Origin: Novosphingobium sp. UBA6722
Lineage (GTDB): Bacteria; Pseudomonadota; Alphaproteobacteria; Sphingomonadales; Sphingomonadaceae
Length of the DNA stretch: 16,886 bases
Reading direction: 5' to 3'
Assembly (NCBI GenBank): GCA_002454125.1
Contig: DKII01000001.1
Coordinates: 1 to 16,886, forward strand
Under the pieces are notes generated by a model. It was not told the origin of the DNA. It was given only the letters and a program-made list of their open reading frames with translations, and searched no databases. This document shows, piece after piece, positions 6,886 to 14,294 of the stretch (position 1 is its first letter; each line of letters starts with the position of its first letter). A program made the position numbers and the translations under genes.

Positions 6886-7731
6886 GTGATCCGCACACGC
6901 TTCGCCCCCAGCCCGAACGGCCCGCTCCACCTTGGCCACGCCTATGCGGCGATCGTGGCGCATGATCTGGCGCGGGAGCAAGGCGGTGAATTCCTGCTGC
7001 GGATCGAGGATATCGACGGCACGCGCAGCCGCGCCGACCTTGTGCCGGAAATCATCGCAGACCTGGAATGGCTCGGGCTGACCTGGGATGGGCCGGTGGT
7101 GTTCCAGTCCAGCCGCCTGGCAAGCTATGGGGCGGCGGCTGAGCGGTTGAAGGCGCTGGGCCTGCTTTATCCCTGCCAATGCACCCGCGCGGAAGTTCTG
7201 GCTGCGGCGCGCGAGACCGGGCCGGATGGCCCGGTCTATCCCGGCACTTGCCGCGGCCGCGCGGTCAATCCGGATGGAGTGGCCTGGCGGCTCGACATGG
7301 CGAAGGCAGCGGCGCTGGCCGGTCCGCTCGAATGGATCGATGCGCTGGCAGGCCCGCAAGTCGCGCTGCCAGAGCAGTTCGGTGATGTTGTGCTGCTGCG
7401 CAAAGAGGCGCCCGCCAGCTACCATCTGGCCGCTACGCTAGATGATGCAGCGGATGGCATCACCTTGGTTACCCGCGGCCAGGACCTGTTCGCCGCCAGC
7501 CATGTCCACCGCCTGCTTCAGGCGCTGCTCGGTCTGCCGGTGCCGACCTGGCACCATCACCTGCTGATCTGCGAACCGGACGGGCGCAAGCTGGCCAAGC
7601 GGCGCGGTTCGCCGGCACTGGCGGTCTTGCGCCGCGGCGGGGAAGATGGACGAAGCGTGGCCCAGGCGCTGCGCATGGACCAATTCCCTACTGGCCTTTG
7701 CCTGGGGGCAGGCGTAGGAATCGAAGCATGA
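6886..7731 (+). CDS. gluQRS: Glutamyl-Q tRNA(Asp) synthetase
   Basis: A truncated paralogue of glutamyl-tRNA synthetase that activates glutamate without tRNA and attaches it to queuosine in the anticodon of tRNA-Asp. Of 281 residues, the class I signature is TRFAPSPNGPLHLGH (4-18, HIGH-type HLGH). The Zn site characteristic of GluQRS can be placed as C97, C99, Y118 and C122. The KMSKS-equivalent is KLAKR (235-239). The anticodon-binding C-terminal domain of GluRS is absent, as expected. I chose the GTG at 6886 because the family begins almost at the RTRFAPSP strand and AAGAGG lies 5 nt upstream. A TTG at 6850 would add 12 unlike residues and would lie within the hairpin. Its stop overlaps the next start (ATGA). 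Confidence 0.95.
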   Translation: MIRTRFAPSPNGPLHLGHAYAAIVAHDLAREQGGEFLLRIEDIDGTRSRADLVPEIIADLEWLGLTWDGPVVFQSSRLASYGAAAERLKALGLLYPCQCTRAEVLAAARETGPDGPVYPGTCRGRAVNPDGVAWRLDMAKAAALAGPLEWIDALAGPQVALPEQFGDVVLLRKEAPASYHLAATLDDAADGITLVTRGQDLFAASHVHRLLQALLGLPVPTWHHHLLICEPDGRKLAKRRGSPALAVLRRGGEDGRSVAQALRMDQFPTGLCLGAGVGIEA

Positions 7732-7958
7732 GCTATGTTCTGATTCCCGTTCTCGTGATCATGATGGTGCTGGTCGTGATCAGCCTGGTCAAAGGCATCG
7801 CCGCCTTCATGCAAAGCACTCGTGAGGATCTTGAGCGTCCGGAAAGCGCCGGGCCGAGCGAGATGCAGCTCAAGCAGAACAAGATGATGTACGCCCGCAT
7901 CATGTATCAGGGCATCGCGATCGTGATCGTCGCGATCCTGCTGTTCGCCAGCCGCTGA
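7728..7958 (+). CDS. Twin transmembrane HIG1-like small protein
   Basis: A 76-residue inner-membrane protein with two membrane segments (about 3-22 and 57-73). They are joined by a charged loop that ends in the HIG1-type motif LKQNKMMYARIMYQG (48-62 region). Alphaproteobacterial proteins of this kind are commonly found beside the PduO-type adenosyltransferase gene; no biochemical role is established for them. The ATG at 7728 overlaps the gluQRS stop. An in-frame upstream ATG at 7698 lies inside gluQRS and would add 10 polar residues before the first helix, so it is less likely. The adenosyltransferase follows after 15 nt, suggesting one transcript from gluQRS through at least that gene. Confidence 0.85.
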   Translation: MSYVLIPVLVIMMVLVVISLVKGIAAFMQSTREDLERPESAGPSEMQLKQNKMMYARIMYQGIAIVIVAILLFASR

Positions 7959-7973
7959 GCTGCGCACCGGGCC

Positions 7974-8546
7974 TTGGTCAAGCTCAACAAGATCTACACC
8001 CGCACCGGCGATGACGGGACCACCGGGCTTGTCGACGGCTCGCGCCGCGCCAAGCACGATGCCCGGATGGAAGCGATCGGCACGGTCGACGAAGCCAACA
8101 GTCTGATCGGGTTTGCCGTCGCGGCACCCGGCGGGCTGGGCCCGCATGAGGCCGCGCTCATCCGGATTCAGAACGACCTGTTCGACCTGGGGGCGGATCT
8201 CGCGACGCCGGGTGAGGACTTTGCTCCGTCGGAAATGGTGCTGCGGATCGTGCCGGCCCAGGTTGAATGGGTGGAGCAGCAGATCGATGCGCTGAACGAA
8301 GCACTGGCCCCGCTGACCAGCTTCATCCTTCCCGGCGGCACCGAAGCTGCTGCCCGCGTCCACCTGGCGCGCGCCAATGTGCGCCGGGCCGAACGGGCCG
8401 CGACCGCGCTGGCCGCGGCCGAGCCGGTCAATACTGCTGCGCTGGCCTATCTTAACCGCCTGTCGGACTATCTGTTCGTGCTCGCCCGTGCGCTCAATGG
8501 CGGCGGTGCGGGCGATGTGCTGTGGGTGCCCGGCCAGTCCCGCTAA
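7974..8546 (+). CDS. pduO: PduO-type cob(I)alamin adenosyltransferase
   Basis: Transfers the adenosyl group of ATP to cob(I)alamin or cobinamide to make coenzyme B12 in the cytoplasm. The 190-residue protein has the expected family length and trimeric helical-bundle motifs: the N-terminal ATP loop YTRTGDDGTTGL (8-19), GTVDEANS (36-43), FILPGGTEAAARVHLARA (117-134), RRAERA (137-142) and the C-terminal helix NRLSDYLFVLAR (161-172). The start is TTG at 7974, the only usable start between the in-frame upstream stop and the conserved VKLNKIYTR. There is no clear Shine-Dalgarno, so translation may depend on re-initiation from the HIG1 gene 15 nt upstream. It is often annotated as cobO, although that name belongs to an unrelated family. 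Confidence 0.95.
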   Translation: MVKLNKIYTRTGDDGTTGLVDGSRRAKHDARMEAIGTVDEANSLIGFAVAAPGGLGPHEAALIRIQNDLFDLGADLATPGEDFAPSEMVLRIVPAQVEWVEQQIDALNEALAPLTSFILPGGTEAAARVHLARANVRRAERAATALAAAEPVNTAALAYLNRLSDYLFVLARALNGGGAGDVLWVPGQSR

Positions 8547-8586
8547 ATTGTCGCTAGCCAAGCCCTGCCTGCGCCGCTAGGCAGCG

Positions 8587-8610
8587 CCCCTTGCTGCACT
8601 TGCGAAGGGG
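8587..8610 (+). promoter_or_regulatory. hbd: Hairpin containing the hbd Shine-Dalgarno
   Basis: CCCCTT (8587-8592) is the exact complement of AAGGGG (8605-8610), with a 12-nt loop. AAGGGG is the ribosome-binding sequence 7 nt before ATG 8618. A second short inverted repeat, CTGCCT/AGGCAG (8565-8570, 8579-8584), lies just upstream without a T-run. The role is inferred only. Confidence 0.45.
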
Positions 8611-8617
8611 AATTTTG

Positions 8618-9487
8618 ATGCGGACAGTGGCGGTGATTGGCGCAGGCCAGATGGGTTCGGGGATCGCCCAGACCATTGCCCAGTTCGGCATGAAGGTGCT
8701 GATCTCCGACGTTGACCTGGCCCGCGCCGAAGCCGGCAAGGGCAAGATTGACCAGGCACTGGGCAAGCTGGTCGGCCGCGGCAAGATCACGCCCGACGAA
8801 GCGACGGCCGCCTTGGCCCGCATCACCCCGGTCCCCGATTATGGGCCAATGGCTGAGGCCGAGCTGATCATCGAGGCCGCCACCGAGAAGGAAGAGATCA
8901 AGCACCGCATCTTCGCCGAAGCCGGCAAGGTGCTGGGCGCCGATGCGATCATGGCATCGAACACCAGCTCGATCCCGATCACCCGCATGGCCGTCAGCTC
9001 GCCCGATCCGGCGCGCTTCATCGGCCTCCATTTCTTCAATCCGGTACCGGTCATGGGGCTGATCGAGGTCATTCCCGGCCTCGCCACTTCCAAGGAAACC
9101 GTCGCCCGCACCCGCGCCTTTGCCGAAGGGCTGAGCAAGCAGGTCGTGCTGGCCGAGGACGAGCCCGGCTTCGTCGTCAACCGGATCCTGCTGCCGATGA
9201 TCAACGAGGCGGTCTTCGTGCTGGGCCAGGGCACCGCCAGCATTCCCGATATCGACAAGGGCTGCCGGCTCGGCCTCAACCACCCGATGGGCCCGCTCGA
9301 ACTGGCCGATTTCGTGGGCCTCGATACCTGCCTTGATATCGTCAAGGTGCTCTACAACACCACCGGCGACAGCAAGTACCGCCCCGCGCCGCTGCTGGTA
9401 AAATATGTCGAAGCCGGCTGGCTCGGCCGCAAGACCGGCCGCGGCTTCTACGACTACTCGGGCGAAGTGCCCGTCCCGACGCGCTGA
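8618..9487 (+). CDS. hbd: 3-hydroxybutyryl-CoA dehydrogenase
   Basis: Oxidises (S)-3-hydroxybutyryl-CoA to acetoacetyl-CoA (or the reverse) with NAD(H), in fatty-acid or butanoate-type CoA metabolism, in the cytoplasm. The 289 residues are the usual length for the monofunctional enzyme. The Rossmann motif is GAGQMG (8-13), with an acidic residue D31 at the end of beta-2 favouring NAD. Active-site residues are S117 in ASNTSS, H138 in GLHFFNPVP, E150 in LIEVIPG and N188 in GFVVNRIL. The C-terminal dimerisation domain carries NHPMGPLELADFVGLD (221-236) and ends with GRKTGRGFYDY. ATG 8618 is chosen for the Rossmann start and AAGGGG; a start at 8591 would add nine non-family residues. It follows the adenosyltransferase by 71 nt and may share its transcript. 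Confidence 0.96.
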   Translation: MRTVAVIGAGQMGSGIAQTIAQFGMKVLISDVDLARAEAGKGKIDQALGKLVGRGKITPDEATAALARITPVPDYGPMAEAELIIEAATEKEEIKHRIFAEAGKVLGADAIMASNTSSIPITRMAVSSPDPARFIGLHFFNPVPVMGLIEVIPGLATSKETVARTRAFAEGLSKQVVLAEDEPGFVVNRILLPMINEAVFVLGQGTASIPDIDKGCRLGLNHPMGPLELADFVGLDTCLDIVKVLYNTTGDSKYRPAPLLVKYVEAGWLGRKTGRGFYDYSGEVPVPTR

Positions 9488-9500
9488 GGCTGATCGGGCA

Positions 9501-10370
9501 ATGGCCCTGCTCGGTTTTGCCAAGCCCGAGTTCCTGTTGCGGCCACGCAATCTGCTGCGCCGGTTGCGTTACCGCAACACTGCCGGGCTGCCTGAACGGA
9601 TGGAAGTGCAAGTGCTGGGTCGACCGTTTGCGCTCAATCCTAACGAGGTAATCGGGCGGCACATACTGCACTATGGGTTGTTTGATCTGCTGGTCAGCGA
9701 GACCCTGTGGCGATTGACCGATCCGGGCGAAACGGCCCTGGATGTCGGTGCGAATATTGGCTTCATGACCCGGATTCTGGCTGAGCGGGTCAGTTCCACC
9801 GGGCGGGTCCATGCCTTTGAACCCCATCCTGAGATCTTTGCGGAGCTGTGCGCCAATACGGCCCAGCCGCAAGTCACCCAGCACCATGTGGCCGCGAGCG
9901 AAAGTGCTGGCACCGCGCTGCTCCATCTCCCGGCCTTCTTCACCGGCAATCGCGGTATTGGCAGCATGGAGCAGCCTGCCGATAGCACCCAGTCAATCGA
10001 GATCGTCACGCTGACGCTGGACGAACTTTTGGCCGATGCAGGTCCAATCGGCATGATGAAGATCGATGTCGAAGGGCACGAGTTGAAGGTGCTGATGGGC
10101 GCATCGGAACTGCTCCGTGCTGGACGGATCCGCGATATCGTATTCGAAGAGCACGATACCGTCGGTTCGCCGCTGTTCGTCTTCCTCGCTGATCACGGCT
10201 ATTCGGTCTTCAGGCTCTACAAGGGTTTTCGCGGCCCGCGCTTGCTCGGGATGGATCGCAAGGTGCAGGAGTCTGGTTGGGAATCGCCAAGTTTCCTTGC
10301 CACGCTTGAGCCGGTGAGAGCTACGCAACGTCTGTCGGCGCGCGGCTGGTCAAGCCTGGCAAGCGTCTAG
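9501..10370 (+). CDS. FkbM family methyltransferase
   Basis: A 289-residue S-adenosylmethionine-dependent methyltransferase of the FkbM family, which O-methylates sugars or other small molecules and is common in surface-glycan loci. SAM motif I is ALDVGANIGFMT (79-90). The acidic end of beta-2 lies in HAFEPHPE (104-111). The family hallmark KIDVEGHE is at 187-194, followed by LKVLMGA. A basic N-terminus (about 1-25) precedes the domain. ATG 9501 is preferred: in-frame starts further upstream (9405) would overlap hbd by 83 nt and add low-complexity residues. It begins 13 nt after hbd on the same strand with no strong Shine-Dalgarno, so transcription may come from the metabolic operon. Its stop overlaps the convergent glycosyltransferase stop (CTAG). 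Confidence 0.9.
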   Translation: MALLGFAKPEFLLRPRNLLRRLRYRNTAGLPERMEVQVLGRPFALNPNEVIGRHILHYGLFDLLVSETLWRLTDPGETALDVGANIGFMTRILAERVSSTGRVHAFEPHPEIFAELCANTAQPQVTQHHVAASESAGTALLHLPAFFTGNRGIGSMEQPADSTQSIEIVTLTLDELLADAGPIGMMKIDVEGHELKVLMGASELLRAGRIRDIVFEEHDTVGSPLFVFLADHGYSVFRLYKGFRGPRLLGMDRKVQESGWESPSFLATLEPVRATQRLSARGWSSLASV

Positions 10371-11365
10371 GCAAGCCGCTTGAACAGTTCGAGGTAGCGA
10401 TTGGCCACAGCTTCCGGTGTAAACCGGGCAAGATGGGCCTCAATGGCTGCTTCGGGTGGTGGCGGAACCTCTCCAGACAGGACCGCAGCAAGACACCTCG
10501 CCAGATCCGCTGGGTCGCCGGGTGCATGGGTCAAGGCAAGGTCACCCACAGCTTCGGGCAGCCCACCAAGGTCGGAAACAATCATTCTGCAGCCTGATGC
10601 CAGACCTTCCAGCGCAACAATCCCGAAGGCTTCCTCGTCCACGGTCGGGACAGACATGATCCGGGCCTGTGCCAGCAAAGGCGCGAGGGCGACTGCGGGC
10701 AATTCGTCGATAAATTGAACACGCTCGCGCAGCCCGAGGCGCGCTACCTCTGCCTCAAGTGCCGGTCGAGCTGGTCCATCGCCGATGATCGTCAGCCTTT
10801 CCTGCACAAAGCTTCCGGCAATGCGCCCAAAGGCCTCGATCAGGACATGCGCGCCCTTGCCGGGAATAAGCCGCCCTACATGGACAATTCCGTTTCGTTG
10901 CGCTGGCCCATTTCGTCTGCCCGGATTGAACGTGGCGGCATCGTAAGGATTTGCGATCACGATGCTGCCCGGAAAGCTTCGTGCCAGGTATTGGCTTGGC
11001 ACTACGCCGCAAAGGCGCCCTGCGATCGCCAGCTTCAGTCTGGCGCGCCAATCGCCCTGGTCGGAAACGGCGATCCTGATCGGATGGGCAATGACCAGCG
11101 GTTGGCCCGCTGCAAGGAGAGCCGGCAGCCGCGGCAGGCTTAGCGGTAGACTGACGATAATATCGGCGCTGCGTGCCAGGCCCAGCAGCTTAAGCGCACC
11201 CGGGCGGCGATGGATTGCGTAAGTTTGATCACTCTGTCCTGCTGTTTCGGTCGCAACCGTCACGGCATGGCCAAGCCTGCAGAACTCTTCCGCAAGAACC
11301 CTCGCAAGGCTCTCCATCCCGCCGATGGCGGGTGCAAAGGACCAGGAATAGATCAGGATTTTCAT
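10367..11365 (-). CDS. Glycosyltransferase family 4 (GT-B fold)
   Basis: A 332-residue retaining GT-B glycosyltransferase resembling GT4 enzymes that add sugars to lipid-linked polysaccharide precursors at the inner face of the membrane. The N-terminal domain has the glycine-rich loop SFAPAIGGMESLARVLAEEF (9-28). The nucleotide-sugar domain starts with VHVGRLIPGKGAHVLIEAF (161-179), followed by LTIIGDGPARPAL. The EX7E motif is E245...E253 in DEEAFGIVALEGLASG. The sugar donor and acceptor cannot be read from sequence. Its promoter would lie in the 123-nt divergent gap shared with the flippase gene. The Shine-Dalgarno is poor (AGGA about 12 nt upstream). Its last 4 nt overlap the FkbM gene tail to tail. 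Confidence 0.93.
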   Translation of the reverse strand: MKILIYSWSFAPAIGGMESLARVLAEEFCRLGHAVTVATETAGQSDQTYAIHRRPGALKLLGLARSADIIVSLPLSLPRLPALLAAGQPLVIAHPIRIAVSDQGDWRARLKLAIAGRLCGVVPSQYLARSFPGSIVIANPYDAATFNPGRRNGPAQRNGIVHVGRLIPGKGAHVLIEAFGRIAGSFVQERLTIIGDGPARPALEAEVARLGLRERVQFIDELPAVALAPLLAQARIMSVPTVDEEAFGIVALEGLASGCRMIVSDLGGLPEAVGDLALTHAPGDPADLARCLAAVLSGEVPPPPEAAIEAHLARFTPEAVANRYLELFKRLA

Positions 11366-11488
11366 TGCGCAGTCTTGTCCTGATCGGCTTATTCAACCTC
11401 GAAGGTCGGTCCGCAAGTGGCACTTGCCCCAGCGACGCCGGCAGACTAGCGCTCGCAAGCCGATGGGGCAGCGCCAAAAAGGTGCAGG
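11366..11488. promoter_or_regulatory. Divergent promoter region, glycosyltransferase / flippase
   Basis: A 123-nt gap that must carry start signals for both the minus-strand glycosyltransferase and the plus-strand flippase. It holds the 15-bp palindrome described separately and a widely spaced 8-bp inverted repeat ATCGGCTT (11383-11390) / AAGCCGAT (11457-11464). I could not place -35/-10 boxes with confidence on either strand. Confidence 0.6.
11413..11427. promoter_or_regulatory. 15-bp perfect palindrome, operator candidate
   Basis: GCAAGTG-G-CACTTGC is a perfect 7-bp inverted repeat around one G, sitting centrally between two divergent glycan genes. That geometry is typical of a dimeric regulator's site. 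Its core AAGTGGCACT recurs at 15587-15596 in the other divergent gap of this locus. Binding by any regulator is inferred. Confidence 0.45.
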
Positions 11489-12781
11489 ATGATCTCGTTC
11501 AAGAGAATTGGCACCTATGTCTTTGCTGGCTTCGTTGCGCAAGGCGCGGCGGCGATTGCCGGACTGCTGCTGGTGCGCTGGATTCCCGCACCGGAATATG
11601 CGCTTTACACAATCGCCGTAACGATGATTGGCACCATCAGCACGCTGACCCGGTCTGGCCCGCAGCTTGGGCTTTCCAACGCGCTGTCCGGTGTATGGCC
11701 AGATCCGGAGCAATCGGCTCGCGCGCTTGCCTCGGCCATGCGCACCCGCCTGCTGGTTTCGGCGATCGTGATGCCCGTCGTCCTGGTGGCAACCGCCTGG
11801 TTGCTGTTCAAGGCGGGCACCGACTGGCTGCGCATGACGACGATCATCGGCATTCTGGCGCTGATCTGGCTGGCGGATCTCAAGGGCGGACTGCTTGATC
11901 AGGTGCTGTACTTCGCTCAGCGCGCCAACCGCGTACAGGGACTGGATTCCAGCATCAACTTGGGTCGCCTGGCGCTGATAGTCGCGGCAAAGGCAGCCGG
12001 GCAGCTCAGCCTGTTGGTAGCCTTGCTAACCAACCTCTTTACGGTGGCTGCACGAATTCCGGCGCTGAGCCGCTGGTCGCGCCAGGCATTGGGCCGAACG
12101 GAGCCTGCGGCTCCTGACCCGGCAATGCAGGTTGCGATGCGCAAGGTGGCGTTGCGACAGGTTCCGATCGACCTGTTGACGGTCATGCAGGCGCAGCTGG
12201 CGATTTTCTTCCTGACTGATCGCGGCGGACTGTTCGAACTGGCTACCTATGGCGCGCTAGGCCGGATCGCGCAGTTGCTGACCCCCTTTAGTGCGCTGGT
12301 CATGGCGTATTTTGTCCCGGCATTCGCCGGACAGCGCGACAGGATTGTGCCCCGTCTGCTGCTCTTCATTGGGCTCAGCTGCGCGCCTGCCGTTGCCTTG
12401 GCGCTGCTCGCCTGGCTGGAACCGCAGTACCTGCTGTTCTTCATTGGCGATCAATATGCCGATCAGGCCTGGCCTCTGCTGGTCTGCGCGCTGACCTTGA
12501 TCGCGATGGGGATCGCCAACACGCTGTGGGCCGTGGTCGCTCATCGCGGCTGGAACCGTTGGGCCTGGCTGCGGCTGCCGATCGGGGGGCTATGGTGCTT
12601 TGCCGGTCCGGCGGTACTGCCGCTCGATTCTGCCGCCTCGACCTATTTGTTCTATTGTGGGTTTTCTTTGGGGACCTTCATTGCGGCTCTGGCCGACCTG
12701 GTCGATGCACGCAGGCGCGGGGAATATGTTGCCTTGTTTCGCCGGGTGCCTAAGGCAGATGTTGCTTCAAACCCGGCTTGA
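11489..12781 (+). CDS. Wzx-type oligosaccharide flippase (MOP superfamily)
   Basis: A 430-residue integral membrane protein with about 12 predicted hydrophobic segments. The opening FKRIGTYVFAGFVAQGAAAI (4-23) and the following LVRWIPAPEYALYTIAVTMIG resemble polysaccharide-biosynthesis flippases of the MOP/MATE superfamily, which move undecaprenyl-linked repeat units across the inner membrane. A cytoplasmic loop of about 25 residues (around RWSRQALGRTEPAAPDPAM) divides two six-helix bundles, as usual for the family. The ATG at 11489 follows an AGGTGCAGG ribosome-binding stretch. It is followed after 40 nt by a polymerase gene on the same strand, the expected Wzx-Wzy partner. The substrate is unknown. 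A different transported lipid-linked glycan (for example a glycolipid) is possible. Confidence 0.87.
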   Translation: MISFKRIGTYVFAGFVAQGAAAIAGLLLVRWIPAPEYALYTIAVTMIGTISTLTRSGPQLGLSNALSGVWPDPEQSARALASAMRTRLLVSAIVMPVVLVATAWLLFKAGTDWLRMTTIIGILALIWLADLKGGLLDQVLYFAQRANRVQGLDSSINLGRLALIVAAKAAGQLSLLVALLTNLFTVAARIPALSRWSRQALGRTEPAAPDPAMQVAMRKVALRQVPIDLLTVMQAQLAIFFLTDRGGLFELATYGALGRIAQLLTPFSALVMAYFVPAFAGQRDRIVPRLLLFIGLSCAPAVALALLAWLEPQYLLFFIGDQYADQAWPLLVCALTLIAMGIANTLWAVVAHRGWNRWAWLRLPIGGLWCFAGPAVLPLDSAASTYLFYCGFSLGTFIAALADLVDARRRGEYVALFRRVPKADVASNPA

Positions 12782-12821
12782 TCGTTAACAGTAGGTCGAC
12801 CCCTGGGGCTCGTAGGGCTTT

Positions 12822-14294
12822 ATGTACGAAATCGCCTTGATCTTTTCGGTCGCCAGCTTCCTGTGGATCGGCTTTGCCTATGTGCGCAGCCCGTTGTTCA
12901 GCGTCTTCCATCCGCTGACCTTCTATCTCGCCTTCCACGGGGTCGTTTTCGTATTCCGGCCGGTCGTGGTCTATCTGATGGACTATCGGCTGATCTACCA
13001 GGTCTATCAGTTCACGCCGTCGATGTCGGACAGGGTAAGTGCTCTGGTTGCCACGAATATCGGCATGCTGGTGTTCGTCACGGCCTGCTGGTGGTTCGGC
13101 AATGCGCCGATGCAGTTCAAGACCGACCGGGTCGCTCTGGGTGAGCGCGAGATGCTCAAGCCAACGTTCTGGTGGATGGTGGTGTTGCTGACACCCATAG
13201 GGATCTACTCGCTATACGATGTCTGGAACACGGCGGTGAGTACCGGCGGCGCTTATTCGAATATGATCCGCGATTATCGCACCGGCCGAGCCTATAACGA
13301 AGGGACCAGCGGTTACCTGGTCGAGGCGCAGCTTATGCTGGCCGGCATTGCTGCGATCCTTGCCTGGCTGATGCGCTTCCGGCTCGTTGCGCTGGTACCG
13401 ATTGCGCTGTTCGCCATCTATCGCGCCGGCCTCGGTGGGCGTGGGCCATTCATTACGGCACTGATCACAGTCGGTCTGTTCTACCTCTATGATCGCAAGC
13501 GCAAAAATCTGCCGATTTGGCTTCTCGCCATCGCCCCGATCCTGCTCGTGGTATTCACTGCTGTTGGCGATGACAGGGGTGCATCCATCCGCCGCGCGCT
13601 CAGCGATGACCAGAGCTCGGAGGTCTTTGGTCCCAAGCGAGAAGAGCGATTCATGGAAGGCATGGACTTCGCAAATCTCGAATTCATGGAATACCTGGTC
13701 TACGTGGTGCCGCAGCGTTCGGGCACCTATGGCTATTTCAACGGCGTCGCCCAGCTGTTCACCGAACCCGTTCCGCGCTCGATCTGGCCTGAAAAGCCGA
13801 TCGGTGCGCCGTTCGAGCGGATCAACATGTTCGACTATGGCCTGCCGTTGGGAATGACCCGGTCCTTACCCGGCGAAGGCTGGTTCTCGCTTGGCTGGCT
13901 GGGGGTGATCATCTGGTGCGGGTTCTGGGGCTGGGCCTTGGGCGTGATCTACCGCCGCTTTGCCGAGGGCGAGCAGAGCGCCTTTCAGGTCGCGGCTTAC
14001 CTGGTGTTCCTGCCGGTGCTGATCGTTGCCTTCCGCGATGGGCAGATCGTGACCGTGTTTCGCCAATGCCTGTTCTACCTGGCTCCGGTCGTGCTGTGGC
14101 ATTTTGCCGCGCGCGGCGTGGGCGTGCCGCCGTTGGCGAAGATCCGGGCGATCCTGGCCGCAAAGGCTAACGCCAAGCCAACCGGAGAACTGGCTGCCTT
14201 GAACGGAACAGGGCCGGCGGACTGGAACGATGTCCCGCCGGCAGTCCGCCGCCGCCGCTTGGCGCTGCAAAAACCAGCCGGGCCGGCGGCCTAA
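12822..14294 (+). CDS. Wzy-type polysaccharide polymerase / O-antigen ligase-like membrane protein
   Basis: A 490-residue polytopic membrane protein with about 10-12 hydrophobic segments and a large periplasmic loop in the second half (about 250-345). The loop carries conserved-looking features of oligosaccharide repeat-unit polymerases: FMEYLVYVVPQRSGTYGYFNG, PVPRSIWPEKPIG and a following MTRSLPGEGW before a membrane helix. These enzymes join lipid-linked repeat units on the periplasmic face. An ordinary O-antigen ligase is the main alternative, as the two share a fold. The soluble C-terminal tail (about 430-490) is basic and cytoplasmic by prediction. AGGG lies 7 nt upstream of the ATG. Position right behind the flippase supports a Wzx/Wzy role. 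The 3' end overlaps the convergent glycosyltransferase stop by 4 nt (CTAA). Confidence 0.85.
   Translation: MYEIALIFSVASFLWIGFAYVRSPLFSVFHPLTFYLAFHGVVFVFRPVVVYLMDYRLIYQVYQFTPSMSDRVSALVATNIGMLVFVTACWWFGNAPMQFKTDRVALGEREMLKPTFWWMVVLLTPIGIYSLYDVWNTAVSTGGAYSNMIRDYRTGRAYNEGTSGYLVEAQLMLAGIAAILAWLMRFRLVALVPIALFAIYRAGLGGRGPFITALITVGLFYLYDRKRKNLPIWLLAIAPILLVVFTAVGDDRGASIRRALSDDQSSEVFGPKREERFMEGMDFANLEFMEYLVYVVPQRSGTYGYFNGVAQLFTEPVPRSIWPEKPIGAPFERINMFDYGLPLGMTRSLPGEGWFSLGWLGVIIWCGFWGWALGVIYRRFAEGEQSAFQVAAYLVFLPVLIVAFRDGQIVTVFRQCLFYLAPVVLWHFAARGVGVPPLAKIRAILAAKANAKPTGELAALNGTGPADWNDVPPAVRRRRLALQKPAGPAA

Noticed and set aside
8565..8584. CTGCCT / AGGCAG stem after the adenosyltransferase gene as a terminator
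   Set aside because: Stem of only 6 bp and no T-run follows, so termination is not supported.
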